A DNA stretch of 60,594 nt from JAABTL01 sp964465355 (GCA_964465355.1 CAYXJZ010000009.1:1-60594), one strand, 5' to 3'; counted from the stretch's first letter, positions 35,132-44,234 are shown. Numbers and translations: made by a program. The notes: generated by a model from the sequence alone, not told the origin.

Positions 35132-35520
35132 CGCTCTTGGACACCCACACCTGGCTTTGGTGGCTCAGCTCCCCCGAACTGCTGAGCGCCGAGGCCAGTC
35201 GTCGGATCGATGCCGCTCGCCAGGAAGCGAACCTGGTCGTTTCGGCCTTCAGCGTCTGGGAGGCGGCGATGCTGGTGAAGAAGGGGCGGCTCGATCCGAG
35301 GATGCCGCTGGACGAGGTCGTCGCCAGCTGCGAGCAGCTTCCCTTCCTCGCGTTCCTGCCCGTCACGCCACGCATCGCCATCGACGCCGTGTCGCTGGAG
35401 CCGCTGCACGCCGATCCGGCCGACCGGCTGATCGTGGCCACCGCCAGAGCGCACAATGCCGTGGTGGTGACCAAGGATCGGGCGCTTCATGCCTTTCCTG
35501 GGTTAGTTTGCGTGTGGTGA
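35128..35520 (+). CDS. vapC: PIN-domain toxin, VapC family
   Basis: A 130-residue PIN protein. The acidic positions are D5 (TLLDTHTWLWWL), E45 (FSVWEAAMLVKKGRL), D96/D99 (HADPADRLIVATA) and D117 (VTKDRAL). The TTG at 35128 overlaps the antitoxin stop (TTGA), giving translational coupling. It is probably a tRNA- or mRNA-cleaving RNase. Confidence 0.9.
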   Translation: MTLLDTHTWLWWLSSPELLSAEASRRIDAARQEANLVVSAFSVWEAAMLVKKGRLDPRMPLDEVVASCEQLPFLAFLPVTPRIAIDAVSLEPLHADPADRLIVATARAHNAVVVTKDRALHAFPGLVCVW

Positions 35521-35988
35521 ATGCAGCCGTCGCATAGAGGCAGGGGCACATCGGAGCCTCGCTCTCGCTGCCCACTCGGTTCACAAGAATAGTTACTCAG
35601 ACGATGGATGACGGTTCAGAATGGCGATCACGGATGTGGCCCACGTGACGGCGTCGGACGCCGTCTCCAGCCTCCTTGCTAGGGCGGATCTCGATCGGCC
35701 GCCGAGGGAACCTACGACGAAGTTCCCGTTGGGTCAAGCGCACTTCTCTTCGCAACTCGGCTGTCAGCCCGCTCATGACGGTCAACGAAACCGAATCTGC
35801 CCGCCGGTCGGTGCCAAGTGCGTCGTTCATGACAGGAAGCTAGTGCGGCCGCCGCAGGACGTGTCGCCGGTCTAGGCAAACATTCATGTGGATGAGGCTA
35901 AGCGCCAGGCATTCCACATCCCGGAACACGGGATGCTGTGTTGAGGTCGGATACCATCTTGGTACGGAACTGATACGAGGAGGTCGGT
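35521..35988. other. Gene-poor spacer after the PIN toxin gene
   Basis: These 468 bp show no convincing gene. Short open frames on both strands (for example 35621-35875 plus and 35597-35830 minus) lack ribosome binding sites and family features. The spacer ends with the promoter region of the VapB-like gene. Confidence 0.55.
35952..35964 (+). promoter_or_regulatory. Palindrome upstream of the VapB-like gene
   Basis: TACCA-TCT-TGGTA is a 13-bp palindrome 24 bp before the ATG of the VapB-like gene. It could be the autoregulatory operator. The core resembles the ACCATGGT operators of the TA pair at 34847-34872. Confidence 0.5.
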
Positions 35989-36192
35989 ATGGCCCGCACC
36001 TTGATTGACATCGATGAGCAAGCTCTCGCGGGTGCGGCTCGGGAACTCGGCACCAAGACCACGGTGGATACGGTGAACCGAGCCTTGGCCGAGGTCGCCT
36101 TGAGAGGTACCCGGATGGCTATCCTCGAGCACATGCGCGTCACATCAGACGACCTGGGTGACGCTGAGATCATGCCTTCCGCCTGGCAGTGA
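35989..36192 (+). CDS. Orphan VapB-family antitoxin
   Basis: A 67-residue protein of the VapB type: MARTLIDIDEQALAGAARELG then TKTTVDTVNRALAEVALRG, and a C-terminal tail EHMRVTSDDLGDAEIMPSAW. It binds DNA by an N-terminal ribbon-helix-helix in related proteins. ATG 35989 follows GAGGAGG at 5 nt. No PIN toxin gene follows; the next gene is convergent and 18 bp away. It is either a solitary antitoxin or a remnant. Confidence 0.8.
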   Translation: MARTLIDIDEQALAGAARELGTKTTVDTVNRALAEVALRGTRMAILEHMRVTSDDLGDAEIMPSAWQ

Positions 36193-36210
36193 AGGCGCTA
36201 TACAGCCGCC

Positions 36211-37437
36211 TCAAGTCCTGAACAGCACATCCTCCCGCTGGAAGCTCCGATACGCGAAGTACAGCAGCGCCACGATCAGGGCCGCCGTCACCGCCCAGGC
36301 GATCAGCGCCTGGCCTAGGTCGACGTTCCCCTTCACCGCGTCGTCCATCAAGATGAGCACGTTGTAGAGGGGGATGTAGTAGACGCTGTCGCCGCCGCCG
36401 ATCAGGTCCCTGAACTGCAGGGAGACGGCGGGGATGACCATCAGGAAGCTGAGCGGCGCAACGTAGCTCTGCGCCTCCTTGAAGGAGCGGGCGAAGAGCG
36501 TCACCGACAGCAGCAGCGCCGCCACCACCGCGGACAGCAGCACGGCGGACACCACCAGCAGCAAGATGGACTGGGGCGTGGCCGTCAGGCTTCCGCCCAT
36601 CACGTTGGCGATCTCGCCGCCGCCCTCGCCCAGCATGGGCATGAAGATGCCACGCATCAGCAGCCCGCCGAGCACGTAGCCGACGATGGCCATCACCGCC
36701 GCCGTCAGGCCGAACAGCAGGGTGGCGATGAACTTGCCTGCCACCACCTCGCCGCGGCGCACCGGCGCTACGAGCAGCACTTCCAGCGTGCCGCGCTCCT
36801 TCTCGCCGGCGGTGGCGTCGATGGCGGTCATCTGCCCGCCGGTGAGCGTCCAGATGGCGATGAAGAAGGGGATCAGCCAGGCCAGCATGCCGCTGGAGCG
36901 CTCCGCTTCGGTGGAGGCGTCCATGGCCAGCACTTGCACCGGCTGCAGCATGGCGGGGTCGAGGCCCACCTCGGTCAGGCGTTCGACCAGCAACTCCTGG
37001 CCGAACTGGCTGGCGGCGGCGCGGATGCGGCCGGCGTTGAGGTCGCCCCGCAGGTTGCCTGACTTGGACACCACCGTCAACTGCAAGGGCTGGTCGGCAT
37101 CCAACGCGGCCAGCGTGCCAGGGGGCACCACGAGGCCGGCGCTGTAATCGTCGGCCTGCACCACGGCCATGGCGTCTGGCACGTCGACCAGCTCGGCGTT
37201 TTGCGCCTCGATCAGGCTGCGCAGGCGCGGAGGCAGCTCATCGCCGCCCTGCAGGGCGTACTGGGTGGCGCTGGTGGTCTCGCGCTGGAACAGCCCGCCC
37301 ATCATCAGCGGCAGGCCGAGCATCATCACCGGCAACAACAGCAGGGGGATCACCAGGTTGGAGACGATGGCGCGCCGATCGCGCAGGGTGGAGAGGATCT
37401 CCTTCCAGGCGATGCGGCCGATGAAGGAGGCCCTCAT
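36211..37437 (-). CDS. natB: ABC-2 type transporter permease, NatB-like
   Basis: A 408-residue membrane protein. It has an N-terminal helix (LVIPLLLLPVMMLGLPLMMGG), a large extracytoplasmic domain (about residues 40-200) and five C-terminal helices with the ABC-2 signature AGEKERGTLEVLLVAPVRRGEVVAGKF. This arrangement is that of NatB, the permease of Na+ exporters. The ATG at 37437 overlaps the stop of the ATPase gene (ATGA). Substrate assignment beyond ABC-2 export is uncertain. Confidence 0.85.
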   Translation of the reverse strand: MRASFIGRIAWKEILSTLRDRRAIVSNLVIPLLLLPVMMLGLPLMMGGLFQRETTSATQYALQGGDELPPRLRSLIEAQNAELVDVPDAMAVVQADDYSAGLVVPPGTLAALDADQPLQLTVVSKSGNLRGDLNAGRIRAAASQFGQELLVERLTEVGLDPAMLQPVQVLAMDASTEAERSSGMLAWLIPFFIAIWTLTGGQMTAIDATAGEKERGTLEVLLVAPVRRGEVVAGKFIATLLFGLTAAVMAIVGYVLGGLLMRGIFMPMLGEGGGEIANVMGGSLTATPQSILLLVVSAVLLSAVVAALLLSVTLFARSFKEAQSYVAPLSFLMVIPAVSLQFRDLIGGGDSVYYIPLYNVLILMDDAVKGNVDLGQALIAWAVTAALIVALLYFAYRSFQREDVLFRT

Positions 37438-38165
37438 GCCGCCATCCCGCTGCGGGCCGCGAAGTGGAAGAAGGCCGCCTCGAGGGTGGCCGTGCCGGTC
37501 GATGCCTTGAGGCCGTCGATGCTGTCGTTGGCCACCAGGCGACCGCCGAAGAGCAGCGCAAGGCGGTCGCACAGCTCCTCCACCTCGCTCATGACGTGGG
37601 TGGAGTAGACCACCACCCGGTTCTCGTCCGGGTAGTTGCGGCAGAAGTCCAGCACCGCGCGGCGGGTCATGACGTCGAGGCCGCTGGTGGCCTCGTCGAA
37701 GAACAGCACCGGCGGGTCGTGCAGCACGGCGCGGGCGATGACGATCTTCTGCTTCATGCCGGTGGAGAAGCCGCCCGTGCGCACGTCGAGCGTCTCCTTG
37801 AGGTCGAGCAGCGCGTCCAGCTCCTCGATCCGGCGCTCGATGGTGGCCTTGCCCAGGCCGTAGAGGCCGCCGAAGTAGCGCAGCACCTCGCGGCCGGTGA
37901 GGCGGTCGTAGAGACCCATGCCGCCGTTGACCACGCCGATGGCGCGGCGCACGGCCTCCGGCTCCTTGGCCAGGTCGTGCCCGGCGACGGTGGCGCTTCC
38001 CTTGCTGGCCTTGAGCAGCGTGGCCAGCACCCGCAGGGTGGTGGTCTTGCCTGCGCCGTTGGGTCCGAGCAGGCCGAACACCTGTCCGGCCGGGACGGAG
38101 AAGGAAACGTCGTCGACGGCCACCTTGCTGCCGAAGGATTTGCTGAGCCCCTGAACCTCGATCAT
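37434..38165 (-). CDS. natA: ABC transporter ATP-binding protein, NatA-like
   Basis: A 243-residue ATPase with Walker A GPNGAGKTTT, the signature VRTGGFSTGMKQKI (an FSTGMKQK variant as in NatA), Walker B VLFFDEATSGLD and the H-loop VVYSTHVMSE. Partner of the permease that follows. The start ATG 38165 has TAGACT 6 nt upstream, a leaderless pattern. It is divergent from truB. Confidence 0.92.
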   Translation of the reverse strand: MIEVQGLSKSFGSKVAVDDVSFSVPAGQVFGLLGPNGAGKTTTLRVLATLLKASKGSATVAGHDLAKEPEAVRRAIGVVNGGMGLYDRLTGREVLRYFGGLYGLGKATIERRIEELDALLDLKETLDVRTGGFSTGMKQKIVIARAVLHDPPVLFFDEATSGLDVMTRRAVLDFCRNYPDENRVVVYSTHVMSEVEELCDRLALLFGGRLVANDSIDGLKASTGTATLEAAFFHFAARSGMAA

Positions 38166-38207
38166 GCCATCAGTCTACCGGTCCCGGTCATCGTGGTTTG
38201 ATGCCGC

Positions 38208-39143
38208 GTGCCAGCGCAAGCCGTCGACAAGCCGCTCGGTCTCAGCTCCCACGACGTGGTGGCGCGCGCCAGACGCATCCTCGGCACCCGCAGGGTCGGC
38301 CATGCAGGGACCTTGGACCCGCTGGCCACCGGCGTGCTGCTGTTGCTGTGGGAGGAGGCCACCAAGCTCTCCGCCTTCCTTACGGCCTCGGACAAGACCT
38401 ACCTGGCCCATGTGGCCTTCGGCGTCGGCACGCCGACACTGGACGCCGAGGGGCCGGTGGAGGCGCGGGCCGACGCGAGCGCCCTCGCCGCCGCCCAGCT
38501 CCGAGCCGCCTTCCCTGCCTTCCTGGCCATGAGCGAGCAGCTTCCACCCTCCTACTCGGCGGTGAAGCGCGGCGGTGTGAAGGGCTACGAGGCCGCCCGT
38601 CGCGGCGAGGACCTCGACCTGCCCCCCCGCGCGGCCGGCTACCGGCGCATCGAGCTGCTGGCCTTCGGCCCGCTGCACGGCCTGCCGCGCTCCTGGCGCC
38701 AGGAGGACGGCGTGTGGGTGGAGGACGAAGCTGCATCGGCCGCCGAGTCCCCGGCCATGCTCGATCCCGACGCCCCAGCAGCCGTCATCGCCCTCAGCGT
38801 GCAGGCGGGCACCTACGTGCGCGCCTTCGCCCGCGACCTGGGCGCCGCCGTCGGCCTGCCTGCCCACCTGGCTGCCCTGCGGCGCACCAGGGCAGGCGCC
38901 GTCGGCATCGAGCAGGCCGTGCCCTTGGAGGCCCTTGGCGGGCCGCCGCTGCTCGACCCGGTGGCGCTGCTGTCCATGCCCAAGGTGGCGCTGGACGCCG
39001 AGGCCGCGCGCCGGGTGCGCGACGGCCAGCGCATCGCCGCCGGATTCGACGGGCAGGTGGCCCTGCTCGACCCAGAAGGGCAGTTGGTGGCGGTCGCCGA
39101 GGCGCGTGAGGGACTGGTCCGGCCGCTGCGGGTCTGGCGCTAG
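38208..39143 (+). CDS. truB: tRNA pseudouridine(55) synthase
   Basis: Makes pseudouridine 55 in the T-loop of tRNAs. The 311 residues contain the family signatures DKPLGLSSHDVV, RRVGHAGTLDPLATGVL with the catalytic Asp, KTYLAHVAFGVGTPT and PPSYSAVKRGGVKGYEAAR. A PUA-like C-terminus follows. GTG 38208 is the only plausible start before the first motif. It ends at the -10 box of ald. Confidence 0.95.
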   Translation: MPAQAVDKPLGLSSHDVVARARRILGTRRVGHAGTLDPLATGVLLLLWEEATKLSAFLTASDKTYLAHVAFGVGTPTLDAEGPVEARADASALAAAQLRAAFPAFLAMSEQLPPSYSAVKRGGVKGYEAARRGEDLDLPPRAAGYRRIELLAFGPLHGLPRSWRQEDGVWVEDEAASAAESPAMLDPDAPAAVIALSVQAGTYVRAFARDLGAAVGLPAHLAALRRTRAGAVGIEQAVPLEALGGPPLLDPVALLSMPKVALDAEAARRVRDGQRIAAGFDGQVALLDPEGQLVAVAEAREGLVRPLRVWR

Positions 39144-39152
39144 ACTAAGCCC

Positions 39153-40265
39153 ATGATCATCGGCATCCCCAAAGAGACGAAGAGCCATGAGTACAGGGTG
39201 GCGGCCCCACCGTCGGCCGTGCAGGCGCTGGTGCTGGCCGGCCACGAGGTGTGGGTGGAGCAGAACGCCGGCCTCGGCAGCGGCTTCGACGACGATGCCT
39301 ACCAGAAGGCGGGCGCTCAGGTGGTGGACGGTGCCGAGGCCGCCTGGTCGGCGCCCATGGTGCTCAAGGTCAAGGAGCCGACCCCGGCCGAGTACCGCTT
39401 CCTGCGCCATGACCAGGTGCTCTTCACCTTCTTGCACCTGGCGGCCGACCTGCCGCTGACCGAGGCGCTGCTGGCGGCGGGCACCACGGCGGTGGCCTAC
39501 GAGACCGTGCAGCTCGACAACGGCCTGCTGCCCCTGCTCACCCCCATGAGCGAGGTGGCCGGCCGCATGGCCACCCAGGTCGGCGCCCACTACCTCAGCC
39601 GCTTCCTCGGCGGCCGCGGCCTGCTGCTCGGCGGCGTGCCAGGGGTGGCGGCCGGTGATGTCGTGGTGCTCGGTGGCGGCGCGGTGGGCACCAATGCAGC
39701 CAAGGTGGCCCTCGGCATGGGTGCGCGGGTGACGCTGCTCGACATCAGCCATGCCCGCCTGCAGTACCTCGACGACGTCTTCGGCGGCCGCATGCAGACG
39801 CTGGCCAGCAACGCAGGCACCATCGCCGAGGCGGTGGAGAAGGCCGACCTGCTCATCGGCGCGGTGCTGGTGCCAGGCGCCCGCGCCCCGCACCTGGTCA
39901 GCCGCGAGATGCTCGGCAGCATGAAGCAGGGCAGCGTCATCGTCGACGTGGCGGTGGACCAGGGCGGCTGCATCGAGACCATCCACCCCACCACCCACGA
40001 CCAGCCCACCTACGTGGTGGACGGGGTGGTGCACTACGGCGTGGCCAACATGCCGGGCGCGGTGCCCAACACCAGCACCAGGGCGCTGGCCAACCAGACG
40101 CTGCCATACGCCCTGCGCCTGGCGGCCGATCCGTTGGCTGCGCTGCGCAGCGACCGGGTGCTGGCGCGTGGGCTCAACGCCTTCCGTGGCCAGCTGACGC
40201 ACGGCGGTGTCGGCGCGGCCTTCGGCCTTGCCTCGGTGCAACCGGAGGCGGCGCTGTCGGCTTAG
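39153..40265 (+). CDS. ald: Alanine dehydrogenase
   Basis: NAD-dependent enzyme interconverting alanine and pyruvate plus ammonia. The 370 residues start MIIGIPKETKSHEYRVA, contain the substrate-binding segment VLKVKEPTPAEY and HLAADL, the NAD motif VVVLGGGAVGTNAAKVALGMG, and the signature IVDVAVDQGGCIE. The length is typical. ATG 39153 is 6 nt after TAGACT (39141-39146), which overlaps the truB stop. Confidence 0.97.
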   Translation: MIIGIPKETKSHEYRVAAPPSAVQALVLAGHEVWVEQNAGLGSGFDDDAYQKAGAQVVDGAEAAWSAPMVLKVKEPTPAEYRFLRHDQVLFTFLHLAADLPLTEALLAAGTTAVAYETVQLDNGLLPLLTPMSEVAGRMATQVGAHYLSRFLGGRGLLLGGVPGVAAGDVVVLGGGAVGTNAAKVALGMGARVTLLDISHARLQYLDDVFGGRMQTLASNAGTIAEAVEKADLLIGAVLVPGARAPHLVSREMLGSMKQGSVIVDVAVDQGGCIETIHPTTHDQPTYVVDGVVHYGVANMPGAVPNTSTRALANQTLPYALRLAADPLAALRSDRVLARGLNAFRGQLTHGGVGAAFGLASVQPEAALSA

Positions 40266-40302
40266 AGCCGTTCGCCGGTGGCGGCCGCGAGGCCGTGGCG
40301 GA

Positions 40303-40890
40303 TCAGCGCAGCTTCGACAGACCCTTGCGGATGAGCTGCTCGGCCGTCGCCTGCGGCGCGTCGGCCGCCAGTTCGCTGATCACCGAGCGCACCGAGCTCT
40401 CGCGGAAGCCGAGCGCCAGCAGGGCGTCCACCGCGTCCTTGACGGCTTCCGAGGCCGTGGTCGCCTGGATGGCGGTGGAGGCGCCGAGCGACTCGGGCAG
40501 CTTGCCCGAGAGCTCAACCACCAGGCGCTCGGCCAGGCGCTTGCCCACCCCCGGCGCGGTGGCCAGGAGCGCGGCGTCGCCGTGGCTGACGGCCTGCGCC
40601 ACCTGCTGAGGCGTGAGCGCACCGAGCACGGCCAGCGCCAGCTTGGGACCGACGCCGCTGACGCCGAGCAGCGAGCGGAACAGGGCGCGCCCCTCGGCCT
40701 CGGCGAAGCCGTAGAGGGTCCAGGCGTCCTCGCGCACCACCAGGTGGGTGAGCAGCCGGCGGCTTCCGCCGGGTTGGCAGTGGGCCAGGGTCTTGGGGGT
40801 GGCCAGCAGCTCCATGCCGAAGCCGCCCACCCGCAGCACCACCCGGTCGGCGTGGACCTCCTCGACGGTGCCCTCGACGAAGGCGATCAT
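40303..40890 (-). CDS. ruvA: Holliday junction DNA helicase subunit RuvA
   Basis: Tetrameric Holliday-junction-binding protein that directs RuvB. The 195 residues show the OB-fold start (MIAFVEGTVEEVHADRVVLRVGG), two helix-hairpin-helix motifs (LLGVSGVGPKLALAVLGAL and ATAPGVGKRLAERLVVEL) and the C-terminal RuvB-binding domain (VKDAVDALLALGFRE). The ATG overlaps the stop of the upstream gene. No ruvB or ruvC is adjacent. Confidence 0.96.
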   Translation of the reverse strand: MIAFVEGTVEEVHADRVVLRVGGFGMELLATPKTLAHCQPGGSRRLLTHLVVREDAWTLYGFAEAEGRALFRSLLGVSGVGPKLALAVLGALTPQQVAQAVSHGDAALLATAPGVGKRLAERLVVELSGKLPESLGASTAIQATTASEAVKDAVDALLALGFRESSVRSVISELAADAPQATAEQLIRKGLSKLR

Positions 40891-41660
40891 GGCCGGCCGA
40901 ACAGCGGGGCGAAGAGCGCGTCGTAGCCGATGTCGGCCAGGGTGCCGCAGCCGGTGAGGCGCATGGCGTAGCGCAGCTCCTGCTCAAGGGTGTCGGTGGG
41001 GCGTTCGCCGCCCACCAACACCGCGTCTGCGCCCAAGGCGAGCAGCTTGAAGACGTCGACGCCGTCGGCCACCGTGCCGCCGGCCACCACCTTGAGCATG
41101 CCGGCCACCGCGTCGACCACCTCAGGCAGCAGGTCGGCGGTGGCCGGCGCGCCCAAGTGCCGACCCACCAGACCGTCGACCACCACCGCGTCCAGCCCGG
41201 CCTCGGCCGCCACCGTTGCGTCCTCCGGCGAGGCGACGCCAAGCAGCCACACCGGCCGCCCGGCCGCGGCAGCCAGCTCGGCCAGGTCCTCGCGGCTGCG
41301 CGGCCGCCATGGCAGTTGCCCGAAGGGCATGGTGTCGGCCAGATGGGTCATGTCGATGGCGAGGGCGGGCACGTCCAAGGCCACGAGGCGCCTCACCTCG
41401 GCCATCAGCTCACCCATCTTGGCGGCGTGCAGCACGGGCACGCCGTGGGCCTGTGCCGCGTCCACCGCCTCTGCGTCGATCAGGGCCAAGCCCTCGGCGG
41501 CACCGGCCGGCTTGGCCAGCCGCCGCACGATGGGGGAGACGCGCCGCGCGCCGAGCAGCTCGATGCTGAGGTCGGGGTCCACCACCTGATGCAGCAGCCT
41601 CGGCACCAGAGGAAGGGCGGCCAGTGCGATGGGATCGGGGTCCGGTCGGCTCATGGGCAT
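40887..41660 (-). CDS. FMN-dependent dehydrogenase-like TIM-barrel protein
   Basis: A 257-residue protein whose C-terminal half resembles FMN-dependent alpha-hydroxy acid dehydrogenases: PVWLLGVASPEDATVAAEAG, DAVVVDGLVGRHLGAPATAD and VVAGGTVADGVDVFKLLALG then ADAVLVGG. The N-terminal half is much shorter than in that family (usual length 350-390), and the active-site His/Arg pattern (SNHGGRQ) reads VDGLVGRH. It is a divergent member, perhaps not an oxidase. The start is ATG 41660 or 41654. It overlaps ruvA by 4 nt. Confidence 0.65.
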   Translation of the reverse strand: MPMSRPDPDPIALAALPLVPRLLHQVVDPDLSIELLGARRVSPIVRRLAKPAGAAEGLALIDAEAVDAAQAHGVPVLHAAKMGELMAEVRRLVALDVPALAIDMTHLADTMPFGQLPWRPRSREDLAELAAAAGRPVWLLGVASPEDATVAAEAGLDAVVVDGLVGRHLGAPATADLLPEVVDAVAGMLKVVAGGTVADGVDVFKLLALGADAVLVGGERPTDTLEQELRYAMRLTGCGTLADIGYDALFAPLFGRP

Positions 41661-41677
41661 GGGTTGACGTCAGGCTA

Positions 41678-42064
41678 TCAGAGGCAGGCCAGCCCCCGCC
41701 GCTGCGACAGCACCTCGCTCAGCAGGGCGCCGGTCAGCTCGAAGTCGCGCATCTGGGGCCGCTCCGGGTCCAGGTCGAAGGCCACCCTGGCCGCGCCGGC
41801 CTGAAGCACGGCTTGCAGCCACTCCTCGCGGGCGCGCGGGTCACCGGCGGCCAGCTCGAGCAGCTGCAGCCGGTGTCGCTTGCCGGCAGCTGCACCCTGC
41901 TTCAGACCGCGCAGCTGCTGCAGTTGGGCATCGGCTCGCGCCTTGTCGGTGAAGAGCATGCCGGCCAGGCCGAGGTCGTCCCGCCAGGTGACAGGGGCGT
42001 AGCCACGCCCACCCAGGTCCAACACCCAGCAGGGTCGGTCGAGCCAGTCGTCCGGTGCAGGCAA
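41678..42064 (-). CDS. Hypothetical protein
   Basis: A 128-residue protein without recognisable motifs: an N-terminal Trp/Gly-rich part (DDWLDRPCWVLDLGGRGYAPV), a helical Gln/Leu-rich middle and a C-terminal AARVAFDLDPERPQMRDF segment. It lies between the TPR membrane protein gene and the FMN-barrel gene on the same strand, with short spacers, so a shared transcript is likely. Confidence 0.6.
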   Translation of the reverse strand: MPAPDDWLDRPCWVLDLGGRGYAPVTWRDDLGLAGMLFTDKARADAQLQQLRGLKQGAAAGKRHRLQLLELAAGDPRAREEWLQAVLQAGAARVAFDLDPERPQMRDFELTGALLSEVLSQRRGLACL

Positions 42065-42071
42065 GACGGCC

Positions 42072-43751
42072 TCAGAGGAAGAGGCTGCGGACGAAGGGCG
42101 AGATGCCGACGGTGGCGGCCAGGCCGAGCAGCGCCACCCACAGGGCGGTCATGGCCGAGAGCGGGTTGGGACGGCGGCGGTCGGCCTCGACGAGCACGAT
42201 GGCGACCGGCAGGAGCAGCAGCAGCGGCGTGGCAAGCGACAGCGCCAGGGCGATCGCGGTCACAGCGAGGCCGAAGGCCGAGCCGTAGCGACGGGTGGCG
42301 GCAGGCCTGAGCAGGCCGAAGAAGAACACCGCGGAGAGCGGCAGCACGGCCAGGGCGATCACCCGCAGCGGCGTCAGGGCCACCAGGTCGAGGAAGAAGG
42401 TGCCAGCCCAGCCACCGCGCGGCAGGTAGAGGAGGTAGGCAAGCGTAGCGGCGTAGATCAGCGCGCCGAGCAGCAGGCCGCTGAGTGCCCCGTCGGCGCG
42501 GCCGAGCAGCCGGTCGGCCGGGTCCCAGCCGTTCTTGCGCACCCGCCACCACGACAGCACGGCCGAGGTGAGCCCGAAGCCGATGAGGTAGACGGCGCGG
42601 GCGTCGTGCTGCTGGTGGGGCGTGAGCAGTGCCAGGAGGTTGCTGTAGGCCAGGCTGGTGTAGATCAGCGAGGCGGCAAGCCCCACGAGCGCGCTGGCCA
42701 ACAGCACGCCGTAGGCCTGCCCGAGGCTCCAGGGCTTGGGGCCCTCTTCCTCGGGCGTGCGCAGGCCGCTGCGCCGCGATTCACCGATGAGGTGGAAGCC
42801 GAGCAGCACCACCAAGCCGAGCACCCACAGCAAGGTGTTGCCGGCGAACTCGGACAGCAGGTTGCCCCTGCGCATGGCCTCACGCAACGCCATGCCGCCG
42901 CGCTGGGCGTCGCCTTGACCGTAGTAGATGGTGGCCAGCACGCGCAGGTCGGCGGCCTGACCGGCGCTGTCGCGCAGGTCGCGCAGCGCAAGGGCCGTCT
43001 CGGTCTGTTCGGCCGCGGCGTCGGGGAAGCCCTGGGCCCAGAGGATGCGGCCGATGAGCGACTTGACCTCGGCGTTGCGCACGTCGCCGGTCAGGGTCTC
43101 GTAGCCGCGCAGCTCCAGCATGGCACCGTCGAGGTCGCGCAGACGCCAGCGCAGGTCGGCGCCGGCCAGATGGTAACGGGCCACGAGGCCGTCGGCGGCC
43201 ACCGCCTCCTGGTAGGCGCCGAGGGCAAGGCTCAGGTCGCCCCGCGCCTCGTGGATGCGGCCCTCGAGGTAGGCCGCGCGTCCGCGCAACTGCAGGTTGG
43301 GGAACTCGATCAGCAGCTCACGGGCACGCCTGAGGCGGCCGTCCGCCTCGTCGATGCGTTCGGTGGCGAAGGCGATCTCGGCCAGCAGGACGGTGGCCTC
43401 CGCGCCGCTCGTGCGGTTGAGGATGCGGTTCAGCCTGTTCTCGGCGCCGTTCAGGTCGCCGAGGGCCATCTCGATGCGCGCCAAGGCGAGGTTGGTGTCC
43501 ACCGAGTTCGGATCCACCTGCAAGGAGTTGAGACAGCTCTGGCGGGCCGTGCCGTGGTCACCGCCGGCTTCGAAGCGCAGGCACTCCTGGTAGTAGCGCT
43601 CGGCCGAGAAGGCTTGCGCCAAGGCCATGGACGCACAGGCTAGCAAGGCCATGACGACGATCACTTTCGACGCCAGCCTGTTCCCGCGCGCGGCGTCAGC
43701 CGACTGCGCTTGGGAGAAGGGGGCGATACCACCCATCGCTCGGATCTCCAT
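42072..43751 (-). CDS. TPR-containing multispanning membrane protein
   Basis: A 559-residue protein. After an N-terminal hydrophobic signal segment (ASKVIVVMALLACASMALAQA) come about 250 residues of tetratricopeptide-like repeats (YYQECLRFEAGGDHGTARQ, DTNLALARIEMALGDLNGAE, LLAEIAFATERIDEADGRL). The C-terminal half has 7-8 membrane helices. ATG 43751 is my choice (TAGGAT 10 nt upstream); ATG 43763 is an alternative. TPR regions facing outside suggest an assembly or scaffold role; the function is unknown. It is divergent from the small protein gene at 43852. Confidence 0.75.
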   Translation of the reverse strand: MEIRAMGGIAPFSQAQSADAARGNRLASKVIVVMALLACASMALAQAFSAERYYQECLRFEAGGDHGTARQSCLNSLQVDPNSVDTNLALARIEMALGDLNGAENRLNRILNRTSGAEATVLLAEIAFATERIDEADGRLRRARELLIEFPNLQLRGRAAYLEGRIHEARGDLSLALGAYQEAVAADGLVARYHLAGADLRWRLRDLDGAMLELRGYETLTGDVRNAEVKSLIGRILWAQGFPDAAAEQTETALALRDLRDSAGQAADLRVLATIYYGQGDAQRGGMALREAMRRGNLLSEFAGNTLLWVLGLVVLLGFHLIGESRRSGLRTPEEEGPKPWSLGQAYGVLLASALVGLAASLIYTSLAYSNLLALLTPHQQHDARAVYLIGFGLTSAVLSWWRVRKNGWDPADRLLGRADGALSGLLLGALIYAATLAYLLYLPRGGWAGTFFLDLVALTPLRVIALAVLPLSAVFFFGLLRPAATRRYGSAFGLAVTAIALALSLATPLLLLLPVAIVLVEADRRRPNPLSAMTALWVALLGLAATVGISPFVRSLFL

Positions 43752-43851
43752 GATGAGAGCCATCCTACTGCGCTTCGGGCGTGAAGACTGGTTAAAGACG
43801 CACTCCGTTCTCGCAGGCCGCATCACAGGGGCACGTTGGTACCATGCGCGC

Positions 43852-44229
43852 ATGTCGGCCCTGGTCCTGTGGTTCCTGCTCGGTCAAACCATGGCCAGCA
43901 TGCCCGAGTTCATCGAGGGCACCGAGCTTAGGCTGGTCTCGCCCGATCTGATGACCGTCTACTCGAGTGGTCGGGTGAGCGACGGGCGGCTGATGATCGA
44001 CCTGCCGCTCGACGCCGGCACCGAGATCCGCCTGCTGGTCTTCCCGCCCAACGTCACCGACGGCCAGGCAGCCGCCCTGCTCTCCGGGGCGCAGGCCGTG
44101 TTCGCCCATGTGGCCGAGGAGCGCGCCGACATCCTGCTGAGCTTCCCCGACGAAGTCGGAACCGTCTCGCTGCGCGAGTGGCTGCGCACGGAGCGCGGCA
44201 TCGTGCTGGTGCTCGTCACCCGGAGGTGA
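43852..44229 (+). CDS. Hypothetical protein upstream of the two-component system
   Basis: A 125-residue protein with a short hydrophobic N-terminus (ALVLWFLLGQTMA) that may be a signal peptide, followed by a strand-rich domain (FIEGTELRLVSPDLMTVYSSG). TACCAT lies 6 nt before the ATG. It stops 5 bp before the response regulator start and is therefore probably in the same operon; it might be a periplasmic sensor accessory. No family is recognised. Confidence 0.65.
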   Translation: MSALVLWFLLGQTMASMPEFIEGTELRLVSPDLMTVYSSGRVSDGRLMIDLPLDAGTEIRLLVFPPNVTDGQAAALLSGAQAVFAHVAEERADILLSFPDEVGTVSLREWLRTERGIVLVLVTRR

Positions 44230-44234
44230 GTCGC

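Noticed and set aside
35597..35875. Small genes on either strand after the PIN toxin
   Set aside because: No ribosome binding site, no family features, and the two frames overlap each other.
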